DNA from: Wenzhouxiangella sp.
GTDB taxonomy: Bacteria; Pseudomonadota; Gammaproteobacteria; Xanthomonadales; Wenzhouxiangellaceae
Assembly (NCBI GenBank): GCA_007118895.1
Contig: SKQS01000228.1
Location: 1 to 35,540, forward strand
Length of the DNA stretch: 35,540 bases
Direction of reading: 5' to 3'
The position numbers and the translations under genes were made by a program. Positions 23,836 through 32,035 of the stretch are shown in pieces. Each line of letters begins with the position of its first letter. Position 1 is the first letter of the stretch. The notes under the pieces are model-generated. The model had not been told where the DNA came from. It was given only the letters and a program-made list of their open reading frames with translations, and did not search any database.

Positions 23836-24765
23836 TCAGTCTGCGGTCCCAGCATGTTTCAGCATCTCGATCCGATCATCCTTCTCTTCCCACAGCCTTG
23901 CTACCCAGCGATGCATGAACTCGCGAAACGCCGGGTCGCGCTGGTAATCGCCCTGCCAGAGCTTGGCATCGAGCTGGCGGGTGCGAATGTCGACGATTAC
24001 CCTGGGCACCTGGCCACTGATCAGCGCCCAGAATCCCGGGGTTTGTTCGCCGGGATAGACGATGGTCACGTCCAGCATGGCATCCAGGTCTTGTCCCAGT
24101 ACCGCCAGGGTGAAGGCCAGGCCACCAGCCTTGGGTCGCAACAGGTGACGGTAGGGTGAATTCTGTCGGGCGTGTTTCTCGGTTGTGAATCGTGTTCCTT
24201 CCAGATAGTTGACGATGGTGACCGGCATGTGTCGAAACTTTTCGCAGGCGCGGCGGGTGATTTCAAGGTCCATTCCCCGCCTCTCCGGGTGCCTTGCCAG
24301 GTATTCCCGGCTGTAGCGCTTCATGAAAGGATAGTCCAGCGCCCAGAAAGCCAGCCCCAGGAAGGGCACCCAGCTCAGCTCCTTTTTCAGAAAGAACTTG
24401 AAGTAGGGGGTCCTCCTGTTCAGCGCCTCGATAAGAGCCGGAATGTCGACCCAGCTCTGGTGATTGCAGACAACCAGGTAGGAGCCGTCACGTCGCAGGT
24501 CATCGATGCCTCGAATGTCCCAGCGGGTCGGCAGCAGCAGGGCAAAGATGGCCTTGTCGATCTCCGCCCAGGTCTCGGCGATCCACATCACCGATTTCGA
24601 GCAGATATTTTTCAGTCGCTTGCCGGGCAATAGCAGCTTTAGCAGGGCGATCAGCAGCATCGGGCCGATCAGCACCAGGGTGTTGATCAGCATCAGTACA
24701 AGCAGCGTCAGCGCCAACAGGACACCGCGCAAGCGCCGTGTCGTCCTGACAACAGGCTCGATCAT
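23836..24765 (-). CDS. YihG-like 1-acylglycerol-phosphate acyltransferase family protein
   Basis: 309 residues, the length of E. coli YihG. Two N-terminal helices (GVLLALTLLVLMLINTLVLI and MLLIALLKLLLPG) precede the PlsC-type domain with CNHQSWVDI (the HX4D acyltransferase motif), a PYFKFFLKKELSWVPFLG block and VNYLEGTRFT. It probably acylates lysophosphatidic acid or a related lipid at the inner membrane. The start is set at 24765 because the frame upstream is low-complexity and would reach into the divergent gene's start; the conserved N-terminus begins at MIEPVV. It shares a 127-bp divergent region with the diguanylate cyclase gene. Confidence 0.87.
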   Translation of the reverse strand: MIEPVVRTTRRLRGVLLALTLLVLMLINTLVLIGPMLLIALLKLLLPGKRLKNICSKSVMWIAETWAEIDKAIFALLLPTRWDIRGIDDLRRDGSYLVVCNHQSWVDIPALIEALNRRTPYFKFFLKKELSWVPFLGLAFWALDYPFMKRYSREYLARHPERRGMDLEITRRACEKFRHMPVTIVNYLEGTRFTTEKHARQNSPYRHLLRPKAGGLAFTLAVLGQDLDAMLDVTIVYPGEQTPGFWALISGQVPRVIVDIRTRQLDAKLWQGDYQRDPAFREFMHRWVARLWEEKDDRIEMLKHAGTAD

Positions 24766-24892
24766 CAACGATCCGAAGCGGCTCGAGAGACCAGCATCGG
24801 GCACTCGGTGACCGGCAGAATCTGTGTTAACTTGGAGCCGAATAGCCGATCGCGGACGCCCGCGTCGATCGTCATCCTGAAAGGGGAAATCC

Positions 24893-26746
24893 ATGCCGTC
24901 ATCAGTGCTTGCCCTGGTGTTTGCCGTTGTCCCGGACGCTGTGTCCGCGCCAGAACTGATGTTGCCCGCTAGCGTGGATGAGGCCATTGTACGTTGCGAG
25001 ACGTTGGAGTACTCACAGCCCGACCAGGCGTTGATGCTGGCCGCGCATGGTCTGACGCTCGAGCCGCGCTCTCCATCCCAGCATGGCCAGCTGCTCGGCT
25101 GCAAGGCCTGGTCGCAGATGATGCTGGGACAGATGGATGAGGCGCGCGCGCTGACCCTGGTGATCGATCAGCTGATAGGCGAAGTCGAACAGCCCGGCGA
25201 GCGGGTCGAGCTGTTGCTCAGGCTGGCTCAGCTGCACTATCGGGGCGGCGACCAGATCAGCGCGCTGGAAGTCATGGATACGGCGCTGGACCTGGCAGAG
25301 CGCCAGGCGCTGGATCGGCAGCTCCCGAATGTGCTTGGCAACTTCGCCATTTACCTCACCGAGGCCGGTCAGTTCGATCCGGCCATCGAACACTTCGAGC
25401 GGCTTTTTGCGTTGATCGAAAGAGGCAGCGAGAGCTCACAGCAAGTTCCGCCGATACCGGTGCGCTACAACCTGGCCCGGGCGCAGGTCATGGCTGGCTA
25501 CCCGGAACAGGCCCTGTCACATCTTGAGTGGCTGGTTCCGGCCATGATGCAGGCTCCTGGAATGGAGCCGCGCGTGGCCACCGCGCTGGCCATGAAGGGT
25601 GATGCCTGGCGCCAGCTGGGCGATTTTGACCGGGCCGCCGAGTTGTTCGACCAGGCCGAGCGCATGCATCAGCAGTTCGACAACCCGGGCGAGCTCAGCG
25701 TCCTGCGCCGAGAGCAGTCCATCCTGGCGATGGAGCGAGGTGATCTGGCCGCAGCGGAGGACTATGGTCGCCAGGCCCTGAGCCTGTCGCGCCAGATCGA
25801 ATACGAGCCGGCGATTCTGAATGCGCTCAAACACCTGGTGGACGTGCTGGCCCGGCGAGGATCTCATGCCGAAGCGCTGGATCTGCATCGTGAGTATGCC
25901 GAGCGAGACCGGTCATTTCTCGAGCGCGCACAGCGCTCGCGCCTGGACACGCTGGAGACCCAGCTCGGAGTCCAGCGCCAGGCTCGCGAGCTCGATGAGC
26001 TGCGCCAGGAAGCCGAAATCCAGCAGCTCAAGCTCAGCGAGGAAACCTTCCGTCGCCGAGTGGCCTGGGCCATCCTGTTTGCCGTGCTGGCCCTGGCCGC
26101 CGGGCTTGCGCTGTGGCAACGTGCCAACCAGCAGCGCCTGCTCAAGGCCAGTCGCACCGATATCCTGACCGGCCTGCCCAACCGTCGCTACCTGACCCTG
26201 CAGATCCAGCAGCGTCTGGAAAGCTCGGCCGGCGGCGTGTTGGTCCTGCTCGATCTTGATCATTTCAAGCAGATCAACGACCAGTATGGTCACGACATGG
26301 GTGATCGGGCGCTGCTGGCAGTCAGCCGGGTGATAGAACAAGCCGCTGCCGCACACGGTGCGCTTTGCGGGCGCTGGGGTGGCGAAGAGTTCGCGTTGTT
26401 TCTGCCCGAGGCCACGGCGGAGTCTGCCAGCAAGCTGTCGGGTCAGCTGCTGGAGCAGATTGCCGGAGTCGAGTTCTTCGACGACCAGGGCGAGCGGATA
26501 CCGGTCACCGCCAGCCTGGGCTTTGCCCCGATTCACGCGCTGGCGCGTGATTCCGGCCAGGAAGCCTGGGAGCCGGCGCTCAAGGCTGCCGACCTGCTGC
26601 TCTACCGCGCCAAACATGCCGGCAGAAATCGCGGATTCGGCGCCTGGCCTGCCGAGGCGGCCGAGCCAATCAACCCGCTGGCCCTGGAAGATGCCGTGAG
26701 TTCCGGCCGCTTTCAGCTCATGCGTGTGCCTGACGCCTCGATTTGA
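24893..26746 (+). CDS. TPR-sensor diguanylate cyclase (GGDEF)
   Basis: A 617-residue protein: signal peptide (cleavage after AVSA, about residue 19), a large TPR-like helical region to about 360, a coiled coil (ARELDELRQEAEIQQLKL), one transmembrane helix at about 390-408, and a GGDEF domain starting TDILTGLPNRR near 422. The active-site loop is GGEEF (496-500), which is competent for c-di-GMP synthesis from two GTP. The RxxD inhibitory site normally found five residues before it is missing (the sequence there is HGALCGRW), so product inhibition through that site is not expected. The TPR part would sense something in the periplasm. AAAGGGG lies upstream of the ATG. The gene is divergent from the acyltransferase operon. 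Confidence 0.9.
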   Translation: MPSSVLALVFAVVPDAVSAPELMLPASVDEAIVRCETLEYSQPDQALMLAAHGLTLEPRSPSQHGQLLGCKAWSQMMLGQMDEARALTLVIDQLIGEVEQPGERVELLLRLAQLHYRGGDQISALEVMDTALDLAERQALDRQLPNVLGNFAIYLTEAGQFDPAIEHFERLFALIERGSESSQQVPPIPVRYNLARAQVMAGYPEQALSHLEWLVPAMMQAPGMEPRVATALAMKGDAWRQLGDFDRAAELFDQAERMHQQFDNPGELSVLRREQSILAMERGDLAAAEDYGRQALSLSRQIEYEPAILNALKHLVDVLARRGSHAEALDLHREYAERDRSFLERAQRSRLDTLETQLGVQRQARELDELRQEAEIQQLKLSEETFRRRVAWAILFAVLALAAGLALWQRANQQRLLKASRTDILTGLPNRRYLTLQIQQRLESSAGGVLVLLDLDHFKQINDQYGHDMGDRALLAVSRVIEQAAAAHGALCGRWGGEEFALFLPEATAESASKLSGQLLEQIAGVEFFDDQGERIPVTASLGFAPIHALARDSGQEAWEPALKAADLLLYRAKHAGRNRGFGAWPAEAAEPINPLALEDAVSSGRFQLMRVPDASI

Positions 26747-26899
26747 TTGGCCTGATGCCCGGTGGAGGGAAACATCAGAACAATTTCACGGTTTTCGAAA
26801 GGTTTTCCCTGACGCTTTCGACACACTCTCCAGCAACGGCAGCTTGCCGGCCGCAATGGTCCGAGCCACAGCCGGGAAGTTCAATCAAGGAGAGTGACG

Positions 26900-29236
26900 A
26901 TGAAAGGGAAATTCTCACGCGCCCATTGCCGGTCCGGGCTCGTACTGGTCCTGTTGCTGATGAGCTGCAGCCCGCTGGTGGCTGCATCGATCAGCTACCA
27001 GGGGCAGCTAAAGAACGGCGGCAGCCCCTACACGGGCCTGGCCGATCTGTCCTTTGCGCTGTATGACCAGGTCCAGGGCGGCAGCCAGATCGGTACCACG
27101 CAGAATCGCCTGAACTGGCCGGTCAGCGACGGTCTGTTCCAGGTCGAGCTGGATTTCGGCCCAGGCGCCTTCGACGGCAGCGCGCGGTTTCTCGAAGTGC
27201 GGGTCAACGGCTCAGCCTTGAGCCCGCGCCAGGCGGTGACGGCAACACCAGTGGCACTGTTCGCGCTGGGCGGCAACCCGGGACCCGAGGGCCCGCCGGG
27301 GCCGCCAGGGCCGCCGGGCGATCCCGGACCGGACGGCTGGCGCCTGGACGGCAACGCTGGCACGGACTCGGCCACCCACTTCATCGGCACCACCGACAAC
27401 CAGGCGCTGGAACTGCGCACACGCAACACCCGAAATCTGCGCCTCCAGTCCAGTGCCACTCTATTCAATGGGATACCGGTGACCGCCAACGTGATCGCCG
27501 GATCTCACGCCAACGAAGTTTCGCCTGGCGCGCAAGGGGCGACAATCGCTGGCGGTGGGGCGCCCGCTGGCAGCAACTTTGTCAACCCGAGCGCTGCGCC
27601 AAACCGCGTCGTTAGTCACTTCAGCACAGTGGGTGGTGGTTTCGCCAATCTGGCGGGCGCTAGCGGAGGCCGGAACTTTGCAACCGTTGGCGGCGGTCAA
27701 CTAAACACTGCAAGTGGCTGGAGAAGCACCATCAGTGGTGGAAGCAACAACAGCGCCAGCGGCAGGGCAAGCACCATCGGCGGCGGCGAAGACAACACCA
27801 ACACAGGCTTCTGGAGCACTGTCGGCGGAGGCATAGAAAACACCGCCAGCGGCACCAACAGCGTCGTGGCCGGCGGCAGCGGCAACACTGCCAGCGGCTC
27901 CAGAAGCGTCGTGGCCGGCGGCGGCGGCAACACCGCCAGCGGCTCCAGAAGCACCATCGGCGGCGGCGAACTCAACTGTGCCGGCGGCTTCTGGTCCTGG
28001 GCCGGCGGGCATCGCGCCAAGGTGCGGCCGACGACCGATCCGCTACAGGGTAGCTGCAGCGGACTGAACTATCCCGGCGGCCAGGGCGATCAGGGCACTT
28101 TCGTCTGGGCTGACTCCCAGGACGCCGACTTTGTCTCCACCGGTTCGAACCAGTTCCTGATTCGTGCCAGCGGTGGTATGGGCATCAACACCACCAGCCC
28201 GTCAGCCGCCTTGCAGGTTGCCGGCAGCCTGATCGCCGGCGCCGGAAACAATCTGGCGCCGGGCGCGAACGCCGTGGTCACCGGCGGCCTGGACAACCAG
28301 GCAATCGGCGCGAACAGCCTGGTGGCTGGCCGCGGCGCGCGCGCCTTGCATGATGGCAGCATCGTGCTGGCCGATGGCAGCGAGACGCTGTTCGAATCCA
28401 CCGCCGACAACCAGTTCCTGGTCCGGGCCAGCGGCGGAGCCGGTTTCGGTCGGGCCCCGCAGGATTACTTTGAAATCTTCTCCGGTCAGGACGAGACCAG
28501 CGGCGCCTTCGGCTTCGGCGATGGCGCGTTGCGGGTAACCCTGGGCGATGGCAGCGGCGGCGTAGCGACCCGTTTCAGAGTGCTCGGCAACGGCGGCGTG
28601 GCCGTTGGCAGCGGCTACAACGGCACTGGCGTGCCGGATCGCGGATTGCGGGTATTCGGCGAGGTGCAGCTGGACAACCTGGGCAACGAAGGCGGCAGCA
28701 GCCTGTGCCGCAACAGCGAAAACCGCATTTCCGACTGTTCCTCCAGCCGCCGCTACAAGCAGGATATCGAGCTGCTGGAAGGCGATGAAGCCCTGCGCCT
28801 GATCAATGCCCTGCGCACGGTGCGCTATCAATGGATCAGCAGCGGTCGCGCCGACATCGGCCTGGTGGCCGAGGAAGTGGCCGAAATCGTCCCGGAGATC
28901 GTCACCTACAATGCCGATGGCCAGGTCGAGGGCTTCGAATACAACCGTCTCGGCCCGCTGCTGGTGGCAGGCTTACAGGCCCAGGCCGATGCCAGCCAGG
29001 CGCGTTTCGCTGAACTGGCTGCCGAAAACGCCGAGCTGCGGGCGAAGCTGTCGGTTTTGATGATCCAGTCCGGAAAGCTGCGCGAACTGGCCGACCGCAA
29101 CGCCGAACTGGAACGCAGGCTGGAGCTGACGGAACGAGGCCAGCTGGAGAAGGCCGACCTGGCCAGGCGACTGGCAGCGCTTGAATCGCTGCTGGTGGAG
29201 ACAGGTCCCTTACTGGTTGGCAAGCAGGTCGAGTGA
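26900..29236 (+). CDS. Secreted tail-fibre-like protein with S74 intramolecular chaperone domain
   Basis: 778 residues. In order: a signal peptide (to about VAA, residue 29); an N-terminal beta domain; six collagen-type GXY triplets (about 128-146); a beta-roll region with eight or so 15-residue repeats such as TVGGGIENTASGTNS (243-367); an ALQVAGSL/NQFLIRASGG stalk; a C-terminal Peptidase_S74 domain with SSRRYKQDI (S615, K620, matching the Ser-Lys spacing of phage endosialidase chaperones); and a C-terminal coiled coil (about 700-765). The S74 domain trimerises fibres and then cleaves itself off. The start is the ATG at 26900 with AAGGAGAG upstream. No phage genes flank it, so it is likely a trimeric surface or secreted fibre and not a prophage remnant. 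Confidence 0.85.
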   Translation: MKGKFSRAHCRSGLVLVLLLMSCSPLVAASISYQGQLKNGGSPYTGLADLSFALYDQVQGGSQIGTTQNRLNWPVSDGLFQVELDFGPGAFDGSARFLEVRVNGSALSPRQAVTATPVALFALGGNPGPEGPPGPPGPPGDPGPDGWRLDGNAGTDSATHFIGTTDNQALELRTRNTRNLRLQSSATLFNGIPVTANVIAGSHANEVSPGAQGATIAGGGAPAGSNFVNPSAAPNRVVSHFSTVGGGFANLAGASGGRNFATVGGGQLNTASGWRSTISGGSNNSASGRASTIGGGEDNTNTGFWSTVGGGIENTASGTNSVVAGGSGNTASGSRSVVAGGGGNTASGSRSTIGGGELNCAGGFWSWAGGHRAKVRPTTDPLQGSCSGLNYPGGQGDQGTFVWADSQDADFVSTGSNQFLIRASGGMGINTTSPSAALQVAGSLIAGAGNNLAPGANAVVTGGLDNQAIGANSLVAGRGARALHDGSIVLADGSETLFESTADNQFLVRASGGAGFGRAPQDYFEIFSGQDETSGAFGFGDGALRVTLGDGSGGVATRFRVLGNGGVAVGSGYNGTGVPDRGLRVFGEVQLDNLGNEGGSSLCRNSENRISDCSSSRRYKQDIELLEGDEALRLINALRTVRYQWISSGRADIGLVAEEVAEIVPEIVTYNADGQVEGFEYNRLGPLLVAGLQAQADASQARFAELAAENAELRAKLSVLMIQSGKLRELADRNAELERRLELTERGQLEKADLARRLAALESLLVETGPLLVGKQVE
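27626..28010 (+). repeat. 45-bp coding repeats in the fibre gene
   Basis: Eight or so consecutive 15-codon units encode GGGxxNTASGxxS-type repeats. The most similar pair, encoding VVAGGSGNTASGSRS and VVAGGGGNTASGSRS, is nearly identical in DNA around 27865-27955, which suggests recent duplication. The sequence fits a beta-roll of the kind found in YadA-like heads. Confidence 0.8.
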
Positions 29237-29255
29237 TCTTGGCGAAGAATGCCAA

Positions 29256-30374
29256 TCAGTGGCTCATCGCGGTCGGGATCGGGATGCCGCGGCCGCTGGT
29301 CAGGTAGGTGGCAAAGCTTGCCAGCCAGTGGCTGCCGGCATAGAACTCGTCGGTCACACCCTCCAGCCCGGCTTCGGCATGCGCCCTGGCGGCGCTCAGC
29401 AATGCCTCTTGCCGGACGTCTGCCGGCGGCAGCCCGTGGGCCATGCCGTTGAGCATCCAGGCCCGCGACAGGTTGAGCCCGTCGATATGGGCCAGCTTGC
29501 CGTCTTCGCGGTCAGTCACCACGGCCACCGGCAGCCAGCCGTCCTCGCCAATCTGCGGCAGGAAACCGTCTAGCCAGGCGGCAAAGGACTCGGGGTCGAG
29601 CACCCGGCGCATGAAGTCGGCTTCGGCCAGGCAGGGGGACAGAAAGTCATGGCCGGAGGGTTCGTAGTTCAGCGGGCAGTTGCGGTCATTTTGGTAGAAA
29701 CGCTCCGCCGCATCGGCCAGCAGGGCCAGCGTGGGCTCATCATTTATGCGGCGGGCGTAGTCATGGACGAGGCCGAAGGCAAAGGCCGTCTGTGAGTGCT
29801 CGCCTTCGCGAATGGGATAGTGGAGCAGGGGAATCCAGTCGTGCAGGCGGGAGACGGCAATGGCTTCGGCCGGCCGCAGCCAGTCACGCCATTGCCGGGC
29901 CTGGTCGTCTTCCCACTCATCGAGTTCGGCTACAAGCTGCAGCAGCCAGGCCAGGCCATAGGGTCGCTGGAAGCCGGCACGCTCGGGATGGGCCATGTAG
30001 GCAGCCTCGGCCAGCAGCTTGTCCCGGGTCAGGTTGGCCGCCAGCTTTTCCCTTGCATCGGCGGCAAAACCGGCATCCGGGAACAGGCGCGTCAGGCGCA
30101 CCAGCAGCCAGTGGCCATGTGCCGCGGAGTGCCAGTCGAAGCAACCGTAGAAGGAGGGTGTCAGCTGGCGCGGCGTACCGGCGTCGTCATCACTGGTCAT
30201 CACATGGCGAATCTGGTTCGGGTATTCGCGATCCACGCAGGCCAGCGCCAGTGCCGCGAAGTGGCTGGCGGTGGATTCATCCAGCCTTGTAACCATCGTC
30301 TCAGCCATGGTCTGGCTGGTCATCAACCAGGCAGTCAGCAGCAGTAAGGAAACCTGCACAAGTTTTCTCAACAT
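29256..30374 (-). CDS. DUF2891 family exported protein
   Basis: A 372-residue protein with a signal peptide (LLLLTAWLMTSQTMA). The DUF2891 signature GCFDWHSAAHGHWLLVRLTR is present, with later conserved blocks YGLAWLLQL, CPLNYEPSGHDFLSPCL and LNLSRAWML. The fold suggests an alpha/alpha toroid, possibly glycosidase- or cyclase-like, but no activity is established. The start at 30374 has AAGGA upstream; a longer in-frame extension lacks family character and removes the signal peptide from the N-terminus. It lies 94 bp behind the M20 peptidase gene on the same strand, so co-transcription is possible. It ends 19 bp from the convergent fibre gene, with no terminator visible between them. Confidence 0.82.
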   Translation of the reverse strand: MLRKLVQVSLLLLTAWLMTSQTMAETMVTRLDESTASHFAALALACVDREYPNQIRHVMTSDDDAGTPRQLTPSFYGCFDWHSAAHGHWLLVRLTRLFPDAGFAADAREKLAANLTRDKLLAEAAYMAHPERAGFQRPYGLAWLLQLVAELDEWEDDQARQWRDWLRPAEAIAVSRLHDWIPLLHYPIREGEHSQTAFAFGLVHDYARRINDEPTLALLADAAERFYQNDRNCPLNYEPSGHDFLSPCLAEADFMRRVLDPESFAAWLDGFLPQIGEDGWLPVAVVTDREDGKLAHIDGLNLSRAWMLNGMAHGLPPADVRQEALLSAARAHAEAGLEGVTDEFYAGSHWLASFATYLTSGRGIPIPTAMSH

Positions 30375-30468
30375 GCCTGCAATCCTTGAGCATGGGTGGT
30401 GATCCGGTTCGGCCCGGGCAATGGCAGATTGTCGACGAGGCGCTGATAAGCTACGTTGAAGATTGAAG

Positions 30469-31893
30469 TCAACGCGGGCGCCCCGCATGGTCGGCCAGCA
30501 CGGCGGTGACGACCATGGTCAGCTTGCTGGCATAGTCCAGATGCAGGAATTCGTTGGGACCGTGGGCGTTGGATTTCGGTCCCAGTACCCCGGTGATCAG
30601 AAATTGCGCCTCGGGAAAGGACTCACCAAGCATGGCCATGAACGGAATGGTGCCGCCTTCGCCCATGTACATCGCCGGCTTGCCGTAGACCGCCTGCGAT
30701 GCGTTCTGGCAGGCATTGTCCAGCCATTCGGCCACTTCCGGCGCGTTCCAGCCGGTTGCCGCGGCCTCCGGGGTGAAGCGAACCCGGGCGCCGTACGGGG
30801 GGTCGGATTCGAGAATCCTGCGCATGGCCTCGGTGGCCTGTTCCCCATCAAGCGTTGGCGGCAATCGCAGTGAAAGCTTGAGCGCGGTTCCGGGCCTGAG
30901 CACGTTGCCGGCCGAGTCCAGCGCCGGCAGGCCGGCAGCGCCCGTTACCGACAGTGCCGCCCGCCAGTTGCGGTTGAGCAGTCGCTCCAGCGGCTCATTC
31001 CCCATGGGCCTGGCACCATCGACGAACGGAAAGGCAGTATGGACTTCATCACCCAGCTCGCGCGCCACTGCCGTCAGTTGCTCGCGACGTTGCGCCGGGA
31101 TCTCGGCAGCAAATTGCTCCGGCAGGATCCGGCCGGTAGCCTCGTCCTCGAGCCTGGACAGCAGCTGCCGGGCGATCCGGAAACTCGATGGCACAATGCC
31201 CGAGGCATAGCCGGAATGCACACCTTCGTTGAGGATATCGACCTCAAGCGTGCCGGCAGCCATGCCGCGGAGCGAGGTGGTGATCCACAGCTGCTCGTAG
31301 TTGCCGGCGCCGGAGTCCAGGCAAACCACCAGCGAGGGCGATCCGATGCGCTCTTCCAGGTGCTCGATATAGGCCGGCAGATCGTAGCTGCCCGATTCTT
31401 CGCAGCCTTCGATGATCAGCACCATGCGGGCGTGAGGCAGCTTCTGCTCCTGCAATGCCTGGATCGCGGCGAGCGAGGCATAGGCGGCATAGCCGTCATC
31501 GGCGCCGCCGCGACCATAGAGCTTGCCATCGCGTATCACCGGTTTCCATGGGCCCAGCCCCTCGGTCCAGCCGGTCATCTCCGGCTGCTTGTCGAGATGG
31601 CCATACAGCAGCACCGTGTCGTCGATAGTTCCCGGCACCTCCATGAAGATCAGCGGCGTGCGACCTTCCAGGCGCACGATGTCAACCTGCAAACCGTCGA
31701 TGGGCTGAGCGCGGCACCAGCGCGCGATGTGTTCGACGGCATCGTCGATGTAGCCGTGCTTGGCCCAGTCGGCGTCAAAATGCGGTGACTTGGCCGGGAT
31801 GCGGATGTATTCGACCAGCTCTTCGGTGATCGACTCCTGCCACAGCCGCTCGATACGCTGTCTTGCCCGATCCAGCTGGAGGTCCATTTGCAT
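30469..31893 (-). CDS. M20 family metallopeptidase (dipeptidase-like)
   Basis: A 474-residue zinc peptidase. The metal-ligand motifs are intact: LLYGHLDKQPEM (His and the catalytic Asp), YGRGGADDGYA (bridging Asp), EGCEESGS (Glu base and ligand), CLDSGAG and, near the C-terminus, SNAHGPNEFLHLDY (His). A dimerisation domain lies between them. It resembles cytosolic dipeptidases of the carnosinase-like M20 branch. The start is uncertain between ATGs at 31893 and 31887; the in-frame extension to 31980 does not look like protein. No signal peptide is present. It is transcribed divergently from the FAD oxidoreductase gene. Confidence 0.88.
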   Translation of the reverse strand: MQMDLQLDRARQRIERLWQESITEELVEYIRIPAKSPHFDADWAKHGYIDDAVEHIARWCRAQPIDGLQVDIVRLEGRTPLIFMEVPGTIDDTVLLYGHLDKQPEMTGWTEGLGPWKPVIRDGKLYGRGGADDGYAAYASLAAIQALQEQKLPHARMVLIIEGCEESGSYDLPAYIEHLEERIGSPSLVVCLDSGAGNYEQLWITTSLRGMAAGTLEVDILNEGVHSGYASGIVPSSFRIARQLLSRLEDEATGRILPEQFAAEIPAQRREQLTAVARELGDEVHTAFPFVDGARPMGNEPLERLLNRNWRAALSVTGAAGLPALDSAGNVLRPGTALKLSLRLPPTLDGEQATEAMRRILESDPPYGARVRFTPEAAATGWNAPEVAEWLDNACQNASQAVYGKPAMYMGEGGTIPFMAMLGESFPEAQFLITGVLGPKSNAHGPNEFLHLDYASKLTMVVTAVLADHAGRPR

Positions 31894-32035
31894 GAGCTGT
31901 ACCCGTGTCGAATCCGAATCAGAAAATACCACACCCGGGTTGCACTGGCATCCGGGTCGGTCCTGCAAATCACGCGGCATATCAAGCCAGATCGGCTATC
32001 GTAGGTGCTGATCTTGTTTCGGGAGTCCACGCAGC

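Noticed and set aside
24766-25104. N-terminal extension of the acyltransferase
   Set aside because: The extra residues are low-complexity, would overlap the start of the divergent diguanylate cyclase, and make the protein longer than the family; the start at 24765 restores normal length.
26752-26778. CTGATG/CATCAG inverted repeat after the diguanylate cyclase gene
   Set aside because: A six-pair stem with a 15-base loop and no T-run is too weak to call a terminator or a riboswitch.
26900-29236. Prophage tail-fibre remnant
   Set aside because: The gene has a signal peptide, and no other phage genes lie within the window; the neighbours are ordinary chromosomal genes.
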